Part shown: one piece after another, positions 53,351 to 63,116 of the stretch | Layout of the letters: each line of letters opens with the position of its first letter | Numbering within the stretch: the stretch's first letter is position 1 | Source of the DNA: SFHK01 sp964554795 | Lineage (GTDB): Bacteria > Bacillota > Clostridia > Christensenellales > Aristaeellaceae | Assembly: GCA_964554795.1 (NCBI GenBank) | Contig: CAZKQB010000012.1 | Location: 7,541 to 71,540 of the forward strand | Length of the DNA: 64,000 bases | Direction of reading: 5' to 3' | Program-made: the position numbers and the translations under genes | Notes under the pieces: model-generated | Databases searched by the model: none | Told to the model about the DNA's origin: nothing | What the model saw: the letters and a program-made list of their open reading frames with translations, nothing else

Positions 53351-54562
53351 ATGAAGAAGAAATTCACTGACTATACGAAGCTTTTCATGCTCATTCCCGC
53401 CGTAATCGTGCTGGCAGCGCTTGTTCTGACATTTACCGGTCACGGCCTGAATCTTGGTATCGACTTCACCGGCGGCTCACTCCTTGAGTATTCCGTTGGT
53501 GCGGACTTCAGTACTGAGGATGTTGTGGATATTCTGCGCCGCAACGGCTATACCGACGCGCAGGTGGCAAAGGCTGCCTCCGGCGATGACGGCACCGGCG
53601 CCATGACGAACCTGCAGATTCGCCTGTCGCTTACCGACCTTTCGGATGACATGAAGAAGCTAGTTAAGCAGGCCGCCGAAGCTGAGGGACTGACGGAAGA
53701 AACCATCATCAACCTGAGTGCTGCCTACGTAAGCGAAAACGAAATGGACAGCAGCTATTCCGGCGGCTACCTGTTCAGCTGGAAGCAGCTGGCAGACTCT
53801 GACAAGCTGCAGGACACCGTGAAGGATGCGCTGGACGAGAACCGCATTCCCTACACCGTCGTCAAAGCCGAGGAGCTGGATAACGACGCAGAAAACCCCG
53901 AGACGCGCGTCATCGTCGTACTGAACGATCAGTCCAGTGCCGTACGCAACGTACTGGAGTCTGAAATGTCCAGCCGCTACCCGGGCTTCACCTATGTGTC
54001 CATTGAACACGCGGGTGCAGTTTCCAGCGCCGATCTGGTGCGCAACGCGCTTTTGTCCCTCGCCATCGCGCTGGCGCTGATGCTGGTGTACATCGGCTTC
54101 CGCTTTGATCTGTATTCCGGCATTGCCGCACTGCTCGGCCTTGTGCACGATGTACTGATGATGCTGGCGTTCATGACGTTCTTCCGTTCCCTGTATCAGG
54201 TAAGCTCGTCGTTCATAGCCGCCATCCTGACGATCGTCGGCTATTCCATCAACAACACCATCATCATCTTCGACCGTATTCGTGAGATGAAAAAGCGCGT
54301 AGGCACCTCCATTTCCAACACGGAAATCGTAGAGAGCAGCGTTCGCGCGTCCCTGTCACGCACAATCAACACCACGTTGACGACTCTGTTCACGCTGGTG
54401 GCGCTGTACGTTCTGGGCGTAGCCTCGATTCGCGAGTTCACCTTCCCGCTGATCGTCGGCATGCTCGCCGGCTCCTACTCCTCCAATCTGCTGAACGGAC
54501 CCGTCTGGGCTTTCCTGATGAACAAAGCCGACGCCCGTAAAAAGCAGAAGGCCAAGGCCTGA
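53351..54562 (+). CDS. secF: Protein translocase subunit SecF
   Basis: The 403-residue SecF partners SecD. GIDFTGGSLLEY is near residue 37, and the membrane half has LGLVHDVLMMLAFM, ILTIVGYSINNTIIIFDRIRE and LSRTINTTLTTL. It is longer than the usual 300 residues because the extracellular domain (about 50-225) carries an enlarged region including SENEMDSSYSGGYLF. AAGGAGG precedes the ATG. Terminator at 54578 ends the unit. Confidence 0.96.
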   Translation: MKKKFTDYTKLFMLIPAVIVLAALVLTFTGHGLNLGIDFTGGSLLEYSVGADFSTEDVVDILRRNGYTDAQVAKAASGDDGTGAMTNLQIRLSLTDLSDDMKKLVKQAAEAEGLTEETIINLSAAYVSENEMDSSYSGGYLFSWKQLADSDKLQDTVKDALDENRIPYTVVKAEELDNDAENPETRVIVVLNDQSSAVRNVLESEMSSRYPGFTYVSIEHAGAVSSADLVRNALLSLAIALALMLVYIGFRFDLYSGIAALLGLVHDVLMMLAFMTFFRSLYQVSSSFIAAILTIVGYSINNTIIIFDRIREMKKRVGTSISNTEIVESSVRASLSRTINTTLTTLFTLVALYVLGVASIREFTFPLIVGMLAGSYSSNLLNGPVWAFLMNKADARKKQKAKA

Positions 54563-54577
54563 TTTCGCAGCCCCATG

Positions 54578-54618
54578 ATATGGGAACCCGCCCAAAGCAG
54601 CGGATTCCCATATTTTTT
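54578..54618 (+). terminator. Rho-independent terminator of secDF
   Basis: Arms ATATGGGAA and TTCCCATAT with an inner CCGC/GCGG pairing, followed by a T tract. It lies 16 bp after the secF stop. Confidence 0.9.
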
Positions 54619-54692
54619 CAAGCAGGCGCGGTTACGCTGAATCAAATCCACGCCGCCGTCAAACGATAAAAGGGATAATGAGGTAGGATTCC

Positions 54693-57047
54693 ATGCTCAA
54701 ATGCCTTCCGCGTTCCACAGACGCGCCCGAGTGGCCGCGTCCCGCCGATATGCCCGCGCTTCTTCACCGGTTGCTTCGCCTTCGCGGCGTACGCAGTGAG
54801 GAGGAGGCTTGTGCCTTCCTCCGTCCCGGGCGCGACCAGCTGCACGACCCGTTTCTGCTTTCGGACATGGATCGCGCTGTACAGGAGATTCGCGCAGCCA
54901 TCGACGCAGGAGAGGGCATCTGCGTATACGGCGATTACGACGTGGACGGCGTCTGTGCCTCGTCCATTCTTTCCAGCTATTTGCGTTCCATCGGCGCGCA
55001 AGTGGACGTGTACCTTCCCTCCCGGCACAAGGAGGGCTACGGCCTCAACGAAGACGCAGTGCTGAAGGTATGCGAAAAGCACCATCTGCTGGTGACGGTT
55101 GATTGCGGCATCACATCGGTAGAGCTGACGCGGCTGGCGCAGGCACGCGGCATGCGCGTCGTGATTACCGATCACCATCGGCCGGAGGGCGAGCTGCCTC
55201 CGTGCCCGGTTGTGAATCCACTTTTAAACGGCTATCCATTTCCCTACCTGTGCGGCGCAGGCGTAGCGTTTCAGCTTGTAGCGGCGCTGGGCGGGCGCGA
55301 CGCCGCGATGGAATATGTAGATCTGGCGGCGTTAGCGACGATCGCGGACATCGTACCGCTTCAGGATGAAAACCGTGCGATTGCCGCATTGGGCCTGAAG
55401 CGAATCAATGTATCCCCTCGCCCCGGCATTCGTGCACTGATTGACGCCAGCGGCATGACCGGTCGCGTGATCAGCTCCGGAAACGTGGCTTTCCAGCTTG
55501 CGCCACGGCTGAACGCCAGCGGACGACTAGGCGACGCCATGCGCGCCTATCGACTGCTTACCGGCACGAACGCCGACGAATGTGCCGAGCTGGCCGGACA
55601 GCTGAACGAGGAAAACCTTCGCCGCAAGGCGCTGGAGCAGGATGCCTACGCGCTGGCCGATGAGCTTCTGCGTTCGTTCCGCTTTGCTGAGCACCGCGTG
55701 ATCGTGATTCCCGGCGAGGGACTAAACAGCGGCGTGATCGGCCTTGCCGCCTCCCGGCTGACCGAGCGTTATCACTATCCCACGGTAGTTCTGTCGCTGG
55801 ACGGCGACGTATATACCGGATCCTGCCGTTCGATCGAAGGCGTAGACATTCACGACGCGCTTTCGCACGTGGCAGACGCGCTGATTCAGTTTGGCGGTCA
55901 CAAAATGGCGGCCGGACTGCGGCTGAAAAAGGAAAACCTTGACGCGTTCCGAAGCAGGCTGGACGCATATTTGAAGGAAGCCTATCCGGCAGAGCTATGG
56001 ATTCCACGAGTGGAATACGACTGCGAGGTGGATGTCGAGGACCTAACGACGGAGGCTGTGGAGATGCTGGAGGCGCTCGCACCTACCGGCTGCGGCAATC
56101 CCTCCGCGCAGTTTCTTATGAAATGCGAGGTTGCCTCCGCCCGCCCCGTCGGTGCGGACGGTGCACATCTGAAGCTGTCCCTGCGCAGCACAGGCGGTAC
56201 AACCGACGCCATCTGGTTCCGGCGCGGCGACCTTGCCGGGCATCTGCCGCGCACGGCCAACGTCGTGTTTCAGGCGTCAATCAACCGCTATCAGGGGCGC
56301 GAAAGCGTGCAGGCGCAGCTTACTGCGCTGGAGGCACGAGATGGAGACGGACGGCTTGCAGAGCTCAATGCACGCATAGATTCTCTGTTTCAAACGTTCT
56401 TAACAGACCATGTGTATAATTGGGCGTATTCGGGAATTCCCGCGACGGCAATTTCGGCTCAGGCACTTCGCGAGCAGCTGGAGGGCCGTGTTCAGGGCGT
56501 TCTGATCGTAGCTGCATCCATCGAGGGCGCACAGGCCGTACTGGAGGCTGTTGGTGACCAGCCGCTGGACGTATTGATCGGCGAATATCCATCCGACCCG
56601 CGCTGCTTTCACACGCTCGCAGTATTGCCCGCAGGAACGCCGCCGGATGGCTATGACACCATCGTGCTTACGGGAATTCCGGATGGCCTGATGAATGCCG
56701 CCTTCCATTTGGAGGGCGTGCCGGTCAGTCCGCTATTCGCCCGGATACCGGATCTTGCGTCGTTGCGCGGCATTTATGCCGCCGCACGCCGCGTCAGTCG
56801 TCGCCCGTCGCATTTTTTGACGCAGGAGGCGCTGGTACGCGGCATCGCCGAGGAGGCAGACGAAAGCGAGTCCGCCTGTGCGGCTGGGCTGTTCGTTCTT
56901 GCGGATATGACGCTTTTAACCATCGAAAACACGAAAACCGCCGGATTTCACGTGGCGCTTCCACCGCTTGTGAAGCGCGACCCGGCCGAAAATCCCTGGT
57001 TCCGCCGCATGCAGGCATGGCGCGAACAGGCAATGAAAGGAAGGTGA
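54693..57047 (+). CDS. recJ: Single-stranded-DNA-specific exonuclease RecJ
   Basis: The 784-residue DHH-family exonuclease has manganese motifs CVYGDYDVDGVCASSIL (about residue 76), VTVDCGI and VVITDHHRPEG, then DHHA1 motif FGGHKMAAGLRL (about 402), an OB fold and a long C-terminal extension (about 560-784) typical of the Firmicutes form. It degrades 5' ends in recombination and repair. GAGGTAGGA precedes the ATG. Rel follows after 4 bp. Confidence 0.95.
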   Translation: MLKCLPRSTDAPEWPRPADMPALLHRLLRLRGVRSEEEACAFLRPGRDQLHDPFLLSDMDRAVQEIRAAIDAGEGICVYGDYDVDGVCASSILSSYLRSIGAQVDVYLPSRHKEGYGLNEDAVLKVCEKHHLLVTVDCGITSVELTRLAQARGMRVVITDHHRPEGELPPCPVVNPLLNGYPFPYLCGAGVAFQLVAALGGRDAAMEYVDLAALATIADIVPLQDENRAIAALGLKRINVSPRPGIRALIDASGMTGRVISSGNVAFQLAPRLNASGRLGDAMRAYRLLTGTNADECAELAGQLNEENLRRKALEQDAYALADELLRSFRFAEHRVIVIPGEGLNSGVIGLAASRLTERYHYPTVVLSLDGDVYTGSCRSIEGVDIHDALSHVADALIQFGGHKMAAGLRLKKENLDAFRSRLDAYLKEAYPAELWIPRVEYDCEVDVEDLTTEAVEMLEALAPTGCGNPSAQFLMKCEVASARPVGADGAHLKLSLRSTGGTTDAIWFRRGDLAGHLPRTANVVFQASINRYQGRESVQAQLTALEARDGDGRLAELNARIDSLFQTFLTDHVYNWAYSGIPATAISAQALREQLEGRVQGVLIVAASIEGAQAVLEAVGDQPLDVLIGEYPSDPRCFHTLAVLPAGTPPDGYDTIVLTGIPDGLMNAAFHLEGVPVSPLFARIPDLASLRGIYAAARRVSRRPSHFLTQEALVRGIAEEADESESACAAGLFVLADMTLLTIENTKTAGFHVALPPLVKRDPAENPWFRRMQAWREQAMKGR

Positions 57048-57051
57048 GCTC

Positions 57052-59244
57052 ATGAACAGTCCGTCGAATCCCGGTTATCCGGCGCTGAACGAGCTGATCG
57101 CACACGTACAGAAATATCATCCGAACGAGGATATGGGCGTAATTGAGCGCGCCTACCAGTTTGCCGAAAACGCGCACAAGGATCAAAAGCGCATGTCCGG
57201 CGAGCCGTATTTCGCGCACCCCGTCAGCGTAGCGCTGATTCTGGCCGACCTGATGCTCGATCCCCCGACGATCGCCGCCGGGCTTCTGCATGACTGCGTG
57301 GAGGATGTGGATGGCTGCACCGTGGAAACGATCGAGAAGGATTTCGGCAGCGAGATTGCTTTGATGGTGGACGGCGTTACCAAACTTACGCGTATGGACT
57401 TTTTCACACGGGAACAGCAGCAGGCAGAATCCATCCGCAAGATGTTCATCGCTATGGCGAAGGACATCCGCGTGGTGCTGATCAAGCTGGCCGACCGTTT
57501 GCACAACATGCGAACGCTCAAAACCCAAAGACCCGAGCGGCAGATTCCCATTGCGCGCGAAACGCTGGATATTTACGCGCCGCTGGCGCATCGTTTAGGT
57601 GTGTACGCGGTAAAGTGGGAGCTGGAGGATCTTTCCCTGCGCTACATTGATTCGGAGGGCTACTACAGCCTCGTGGAAAAGGTAGGCATGAAGCGCGCCG
57701 AGCGTGAAAAGTGGATTCGCGAGATCATCGACTCCATTCGTGCCGGCCTTGAGAAAGAGCATATTCACGCGCAGGAAATCGATGGCCGCCCCAAGCACTT
57801 CTACTCCATCTACCGCAAGATGAAAACGCAGAGCAAGACGTTCGAGCAGATTACCGATCTGATCGCCGTGCGCGTGATCGTCGATACCAAGCAGGACTGC
57901 TATGCCGCGCTGGGCGTCGTGCACTCCCTGTGGCCGCAGGTACCGGGGCGATTCAAGGATTATATCTCCGTTCCCAAGGACAACCTCTACCAGTCGCTTC
58001 ACACCACGGTCGTGGGGCCGGACGGCCGCCCGTTCGAGGTACAGATTCGCACGATGGAAATGCATCGCAGCGCTGAGTACGGCATTGCCGCGCACTGGCG
58101 CTATAAAGAAGGCAAGGCAGCCGATTCACTGGACGAAAAGCTGGGCTGGTTGCGCCGCATTCTGGACTGGCAAACCGAAACCGGCGACCCCGGCGAGTTT
58201 GGCAACATGCTGCGCGTAGACCTTTTTGCCGAGGAGGTACTCGTGTTCACGCCGCGCGGCGACATCATCTCTCTGCCTAAGGGCGCGACGCCGCTCGACT
58301 TTGCCTACCGCATTCATTCTGCCGTCGGCAACCGCTGCGTAGGCGCAAAGGTCAACCACCGCATCGTACCGCTGACGACACTTCTGGAAACCGGCGACTT
58401 TGTGGAGATCATGACCTCCGCAAACTCTCACGGTCCATCGCTGGACTGGCTGAACATCGTCAAAACCAGCGAGGCCAAGGCAAAGATCCGCTCGTTCCTG
58501 AAAAACGAGTCCAAGGACGAGAATCTTGCCCGCGGCCGTGACCTGCTGGAAAAGGAAGCACGCCGCCTGAGCTACTCCTTCCCCCAGCTGTGCAAGCCGG
58601 AATTTTTGGACGTTCTCTATAAGCGATATACGCTTTCGTCGCTGGACGATCTGTATGTCACGGTGGGCTTCGGCGGCCTTTCGTGCGCGCAGGTGATCAA
58701 TCGTCTGGTGGAGGAATTTAAAAAGACGCAGAAGCCGGAGCCGCCCAAGCTGCCCACGCCTTCGGAGAGCCCGCAGGCACGCCCGACGACGCACGCAGCG
58801 CAGGGCGTAGTGGTAGAGGGCGACCCAAACATGCTGGTGCGCTTCGCCCGCTGCTGTAACCCACTGCCTGGCGACGACATCATCGGCTACGTAACCCGCG
58901 GCCGCGGCGTATCCGTCCACCGCGCAGATTGCGTGAACATGCAGGACGAGGGTGTGGAGCCGGAGCGCATGGTGCAGGTTGCATGGGCATCCTCCGCCTC
59001 TGCTGCGTATGACGCCGACATTCAGGTGATAGGCTACGACAAGGCCGGCCTGCTGGCCGACCTAAGCACGCTGTTTGCCGCGCTGGAGGTGCCCATCGTT
59101 GCCGTCTCTGCGCGCACGATGAAAAACGGCACTACGCAAATCACTCTCACGCTGTCAATCAAGGACACCACGCAGCTGGAGAAAATCATCAAGCAGCTAC
59201 GCAAGCGTTCCGACATTATCGAAGTATTTCGCGTCAGCTCCTGA
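57052..59244 (+). CDS. rel: Bifunctional (p)ppGpp synthetase/hydrolase (Rel/RSH)
   Basis: The 730-residue protein governs the stringent response. The HD hydrolase has HPVSVALILADL and HDCVEDV (residues about 48-85); the synthetase has RPKHFYSIYRKM and YQSLHTTVVGPDGRP (about 245-330); TGS (about 395-460, with VFTPRGDIISLPKGATPLDF), zinc-finger/CC region around FARCCNPLPGDDIIG, and an ACT domain at the end. All domains are present. Apt often sits between recJ and rel but is absent here. dtd follows by 20 bp. Confidence 0.96.
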   Translation: MNSPSNPGYPALNELIAHVQKYHPNEDMGVIERAYQFAENAHKDQKRMSGEPYFAHPVSVALILADLMLDPPTIAAGLLHDCVEDVDGCTVETIEKDFGSEIALMVDGVTKLTRMDFFTREQQQAESIRKMFIAMAKDIRVVLIKLADRLHNMRTLKTQRPERQIPIARETLDIYAPLAHRLGVYAVKWELEDLSLRYIDSEGYYSLVEKVGMKRAEREKWIREIIDSIRAGLEKEHIHAQEIDGRPKHFYSIYRKMKTQSKTFEQITDLIAVRVIVDTKQDCYAALGVVHSLWPQVPGRFKDYISVPKDNLYQSLHTTVVGPDGRPFEVQIRTMEMHRSAEYGIAAHWRYKEGKAADSLDEKLGWLRRILDWQTETGDPGEFGNMLRVDLFAEEVLVFTPRGDIISLPKGATPLDFAYRIHSAVGNRCVGAKVNHRIVPLTTLLETGDFVEIMTSANSHGPSLDWLNIVKTSEAKAKIRSFLKNESKDENLARGRDLLEKEARRLSYSFPQLCKPEFLDVLYKRYTLSSLDDLYVTVGFGGLSCAQVINRLVEEFKKTQKPEPPKLPTPSESPQARPTTHAAQGVVVEGDPNMLVRFARCCNPLPGDDIIGYVTRGRGVSVHRADCVNMQDEGVEPERMVQVAWASSASAAYDADIQVIGYDKAGLLADLSTLFAALEVPIVAVSARTMKNGTTQITLTLSIKDTTQLEKIIKQLRKRSDIIEVFRVSS

Positions 59245-59264
59245 CGGGAACGGAGGTTATTCAT

Positions 59265-59714
59265 ATGCGAGCCATTATTCAGCGCGTTTCCCGTGCCAGC
59301 GTAGATGTGGCGGGCGAGCGTGTGGGAGAAATCGGCGTCGGTTTTCTGGTGCTTCTGGGCGTTATGGCCGGAGACACCGATGTCGACCGCAGCTATATTG
59401 TAAAGAAAATCGCCGGTCTGCGCGTGTTTGAGGATGCCGACGAGAAAATGAACCTGTCCCTGAAGGATGTGGGCGGCAGCGTGCTGCTGGTGAGCCAGTT
59501 TACGCTGGCAGGCGACGCGCGCCACGGCAATCGTCCATCGTTTTCCGGCGCAGCGCGACCCGAAGAGGCCGAGCCCGTCTGCTCGCAGGTAAAGGCCGAC
59601 CTTGAGGCCATCGGTTTGCACGTGGAAACCGGGCGCTTTCGCACGCACATGGAGGTTTCTCTGGTAAATGACGGCCCCGTGACCATTCTTCTGGACAGCA
59701 GAAAGGATTTCTAA
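59265..59714 (+). CDS. dtd: D-aminoacyl-tRNA deacylase
   Basis: The 149-residue Dtd removes D-amino acids from mischarged tRNA. It begins MRAIIQRVSRASVDV and has LVSQFTLAGDARHGNRPSF with the catalytic region and the closing Gly-cis-Pro loop NDGPVTILLDS. Length and synteny after rel are canonical. CGGAGG precedes the ATG. The next gene is 5 bp away. Confidence 0.97.
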   Translation: MRAIIQRVSRASVDVAGERVGEIGVGFLVLLGVMAGDTDVDRSYIVKKIAGLRVFEDADEKMNLSLKDVGGSVLLVSQFTLAGDARHGNRPSFSGAARPEEAEPVCSQVKADLEAIGLHVETGRFRTHMEVSLVNDGPVTILLDSRKDF

Positions 59715-59719
59715 GCCCC

Positions 59720-60346
59720 ATGAGCAAGCTTTTGATCGACCGGCTCGTGCTTGGCGCATACCAAACGAACTGCTATCTCCTTCGCCGGGAGGGTTCCTCT
59801 GCCGCCGTCGTTATCGACCCCGGCGACGATGTTCCCGCGCTGGACGAGGCGCTGAGCCGCCTCGCCCTGTGCCCTGAGGTCGTTCTTCTGACGCACGGCC
59901 ATTTTGACCATCTGCTGGGCGCGCACCATATGAAGGTCGCCTACGGCGCGAGGGTGTATATCGGCGAAGCTGATGCTCCGGCGCTGACGGAGGAAAAGCG
60001 GTCCCTTCGCCCCGCAGATGCGGCTACTGCCTTTGAGCCCACACCGCCAGACGGCCTTTTGACCGAGGAGGAACGAGAATTTGCCGGAATTCGTTTCCGC
60101 ATTCTTCTCTCCCCCGGCCATACCATGGGCGGCGTTTGTCTGCTGGCGAAGGATGACGGCGTGCTGTTTACCGGCGACACGCTGTTTGCAGACGGCTTCG
60201 GCCGCACGGATCTATACGGCGGCAATTGGACGCAGCTGTATCACTCACTCAAGCGCCTTCTCGCGCTGGACGGCGCCCTGCTTACGCTCCCCGGCCACGG
60301 CGAAGGCGGTACGCTCGACGCAATTAAAAGAGGGTTTCACCGATGA
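59720..60346 (+). CDS. MBL-fold metallohydrolase (glyoxalase II-like)
   Basis: The 208-residue protein has the zinc motif THGHFDH (about residue 58), LSPGHTMGGVCLL, FTGDTLFADGFGRTD and LPGHGEGGTL, the pattern of YcbL/GloB-like hydrolases, though shorter than true glyoxalase II because the C-terminal substrate domain is missing. The substrate is unknown. It lies between dtd and hemZ as in many Clostridia and ends in a 4-bp ATGA overlap with hemZ. Confidence 0.9.
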   Translation: MSKLLIDRLVLGAYQTNCYLLRREGSSAAVVIDPGDDVPALDEALSRLALCPEVVLLTHGHFDHLLGAHHMKVAYGARVYIGEADAPALTEEKRSLRPADAATAFEPTPPDGLLTEEEREFAGIRFRILLSPGHTMGGVCLLAKDDGVLFTGDTLFADGFGRTDLYGGNWTQLYHSLKRLLALDGALLTLPGHGEGGTLDAIKRGFHR

Positions 60347-61806
60347 ATTCCATCCGTCTGACGACAAACACCGAATGGCTCTATCCGGAGCTCGGCGAGA
60401 TCGTGCGCCTGTTTCTTGGCGACGTGCCGATTTTTCCAGACGCCGGCGACATACAGATTTCTCACACGCACGCGGACGCGGGCGACACATGGATTGAACG
60501 TGCGCAGCTGGACAGCGCGCAGGAAATTACCGTAACCGTAAACGCCGTACGCGGCGGTCTTGAGGAAAAGCGTATTCTTAAGCGCGCTGCAAAGACGGCG
60601 GTTTTCCGCCTACTGTCGGAAGCGCTCGACCGCAAGCCTCCGTGGGGTTCACTGACCGGTATCCGACCCACGCGTTTAATGTATGAGGCCATGGAGCGCG
60701 GGCTTTCCCGAGAGGATGCCGAGGCTTGGCTGACGCGCGAGTTTTTCGTAAGCCCCGAAAAGGCGGCGCTGCTGGGTGAAATCATCGAGATGCAGCGCGG
60801 GCTTATTAACCCGCCCGCGGACACCTTCGACCTGTACATCGGCATTCCCTTTTGCGTAACTCGCTGTGCCTACTGCTCGTTCGCCTCCGGAGAAATTGGC
60901 GACGGCAGGCTGACTGAGCCGTATGTGGAAGCGCTGAAGCGTGAAATCGCCCTTTCTGCCGAGCTGACACGTGCACTTGGGCTGCGTCTGCGCGCAGGCT
61001 ATGTGGGCGGGGGCACGCCGACTGCCATCACCTGTGCCCAACTGGACGAGGTGCTCTCGGCCGCGATGGAGGCCTTCCCTGGCGGCTGCGAATGGACGGT
61101 GGAGGCCGGGCGGCCGGACACGATCGATCGCGAAAAGCTGCGCATGCTGAAGGCGCACGCAGTAAACCGCATCTCCGTGAATCCGCAGACCTTCAAGGAC
61201 GAAACGCTGCGCGTCATCGGCCGCGCACATACCTCTCTCGATACGCTGCGCGCCTACGCGCTGGCTCGCGAGGACGGCTTTGACCACATCAATATGGATT
61301 TGATCGCCGCACTGCCGGGCGAAACACCGGAGGACTTCCGCCGGACGATCGAGAAGGTGCGCGAGCTGAATCCGGAATCCGTTACCGTGCATTCGTTAGC
61401 CATCAAGCGCTCCAGCCGCTTGCATGAGGCGCTCACCCGCGAGGGTGGCGCACACAATCAGGCAGACTGCGCCGCGGCGGACGAAATGATTCGCTATGCC
61501 CGGAACGCACTGGCAGAAGGGGGCTGGCATCCCTATTACCTATACCGGCAGAAATATATGGCCGGAAATCTGGAAAACGTGGGCTACGCCAAGGCCGGGC
61601 ACGCCTGCCTGTACAATATCGGCAACATGGAGGAAACCGCACGCGTGCTGGCGTTGGGCGCGGGCGCGATTACGAAATGGCTGTTCCCGCGCGAGCGGCG
61701 CATCGAACGCGCGCCAAACGTGCGCAATATCGAAGAATACATCCGGCGCGTAGACGAAATGGTCGAAAGAAAGCGCGCGCTGCTGCTCGGGGAGGATACA
61801 CCATGA
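60343..61806 (+). CDS. hemZ: Coproporphyrinogen dehydrogenase HemZ (radical SAM)
   Basis: The 487-residue radical-SAM protein binds a [4Fe-4S] cluster by CVTRCAYCSF (C171, C175, C178). An N-terminal domain with DRKPPWGSLTGIRPTR comes first and GYVGGGTPT follows the cluster. HemZ is related to HemN, and whether it makes protoporphyrinogen in this lineage is unsettled; no other heme genes are visible. It is coupled to the MBL gene (ATGA) and to the following lipoprotein gene (ATGA). Confidence 0.92.
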   Translation: MNSIRLTTNTEWLYPELGEIVRLFLGDVPIFPDAGDIQISHTHADAGDTWIERAQLDSAQEITVTVNAVRGGLEEKRILKRAAKTAVFRLLSEALDRKPPWGSLTGIRPTRLMYEAMERGLSREDAEAWLTREFFVSPEKAALLGEIIEMQRGLINPPADTFDLYIGIPFCVTRCAYCSFASGEIGDGRLTEPYVEALKREIALSAELTRALGLRLRAGYVGGGTPTAITCAQLDEVLSAAMEAFPGGCEWTVEAGRPDTIDREKLRMLKAHAVNRISVNPQTFKDETLRVIGRAHTSLDTLRAYALAREDGFDHINMDLIAALPGETPEDFRRTIEKVRELNPESVTVHSLAIKRSSRLHEALTREGGAHNQADCAAADEMIRYARNALAEGGWHPYYLYRQKYMAGNLENVGYAKAGHACLYNIGNMEETARVLALGAGAITKWLFPRERRIERAPNVRNIEEYIRRVDEMVERKRALLLGEDTP

Positions 61807-62465
61807 ACAAACGTTGGCTGATTGCCGTTCTCCTTCTTCCATCTCTCCTGCTATGCGCGTGCTCGACTCAGGAGCCGGTAAGCCCCTATGTCGACATTCC
61901 CAAGCCAACGGCAGTCATTACGATGGAGAACGGCTCAACTATGACCTTCACGCTCGACCCTGCCAGCGCACCCAATACCGTTTCCAACTTCATTTCGCTG
62001 GCAAATTCCGGGTTCTACGATGGCATGAAGATTGACTACGTATACCCCACCTATTTCCTGCGCAGCGGCGACCCCAACGGCGACGGCACCGGCGGCCCCG
62101 GCTACACGATCGACGGCGAATTCAGCGAAAACGGCTACACGCTCAACAAGCTTTCCCACGAGCGCGGCGTCATCTCAATGTGTCGCCTGGAGGATGATTG
62201 CCACTCTGCCGGAAGCCAGTTCTTCATCATGCAGTCCACGCGTCTGGAATACGACGGCAAGTACGCTGCGTTCGGCTGGATTGAAAAATCGGACGCCGAA
62301 AGTCTGCTCACGCTGGACACGCTGTGCGGTATAAGTCTGGATAAGAGCTATCGCCCACTGGTTCGGCAAACCATCGCGTCCATTCGCGTGGATACGAAGG
62401 GCTATACCTACGAGGTGTATAAATACGGCGAGGAACCCGCCGAAAATAAAGGAGACATCAAATGA
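61803..62465 (+). CDS. Cyclophilin-like lipoprotein lacking the catalytic arginine
   Basis: The 220-residue exported protein has a lipoprotein signal (LLPSLLLCAC, lipid cysteine C20) and a cyclophilin fold with FYDG and SAGSQFFIM. The usual FHRVI-xxFMIQGGD is replaced by IDYVYPTYFLRSGD, so the catalytic Arg is Tyr79 and the usual Gln is Arg87. It is therefore probably not an active prolyl isomerase and may bind proteins instead. The start at 61803 overlaps hemZ (ATGA); it overlaps the next gene by 4 bp. Paralogue of the two following genes. Confidence 0.85.
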   Translation: MNKRWLIAVLLLPSLLLCACSTQEPVSPYVDIPKPTAVITMENGSTMTFTLDPASAPNTVSNFISLANSGFYDGMKIDYVYPTYFLRSGDPNGDGTGGPGYTIDGEFSENGYTLNKLSHERGVISMCRLEDDCHSAGSQFFIMQSTRLEYDGKYAAFGWIEKSDAESLLTLDTLCGISLDKSYRPLVRQTIASIRVDTKGYTYEVYKYGEEPAENKGDIK

Positions 62466-63112
62466 AAAAACGTACGCTTTCCCTTCTTCTGGCGCTGCTT
62501 CTGCTTGTAAGCCTTACCGCACTGACCGGCTGCAAGTCCGATGACAGCAAAACGCCCGCGCAGAGCATCTCCGGCTACACGCTGAAAAACGAGAAAGATC
62601 CCGTCGCCACCATCACCATGGAAAACGGTGGCATCATCACCGTAGAGCTGTATCCGGACGTCGCGCCCAACACCGTGGCCAATTTTGTAACGCTGGCCAA
62701 TCAGGGCTTCTATGACGGATTGATCTTCCACCGCGTGATCAAGAACTTCATGATTCAGGGCGGCGACCCCAACGGTATCGGAACCGGTGGTCCCGGCTAC
62801 TCCATCAAAGGTGAATTTTCCGCCAACGGCTTTGAAAACAACCTGTCTCACACTCGCGGCGTAATCTCCATGGCACGCTCCGCGTCGTTTGATTCCGCAG
62901 GCAGCCAGTTCTTCATCATGCATGCCGACGGCACGTATCTCGACACGCAGTACGCTGCTTTCGGCGCGGTTGTCGATGGCATGGACGTTGTAGATGCCAT
63001 CGCCCAAACGCAGACGGGCGCAAACGACCGCCCCGTGAGTGAGCAGAAAATCAAGACAATCCGCGTAGATACCAAAGGCGTAGACTATACGGTAGAAAAA
63101 ATCGGAGGCTGA
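62462..63112 (+). CDS. Cyclophilin-type peptidyl-prolyl isomerase, lipoprotein
   Basis: The 216-residue protein has a lipobox LTGC (cysteine near residue 23) and an intact cyclophilin domain with LIFHRVIKNFMIQGGDPN, GPGYSIKGEFSANGF, ISMARSASFDSAGSQFFIM and AAFGAVVDGMDVVD. It should help fold exported proteins on the outer membrane face of the cell. It starts in an ATGA overlap with the first cyclophilin and ends 4 bp before the third. Confidence 0.93.
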   Translation: MKKRTLSLLLALLLLVSLTALTGCKSDDSKTPAQSISGYTLKNEKDPVATITMENGGIITVELYPDVAPNTVANFVTLANQGFYDGLIFHRVIKNFMIQGGDPNGIGTGGPGYSIKGEFSANGFENNLSHTRGVISMARSASFDSAGSQFFIMHADGTYLDTQYAAFGAVVDGMDVVDAIAQTQTGANDRPVSEQKIKTIRVDTKGVDYTVEKIGG

Positions 63113-63116
63113 GAGC

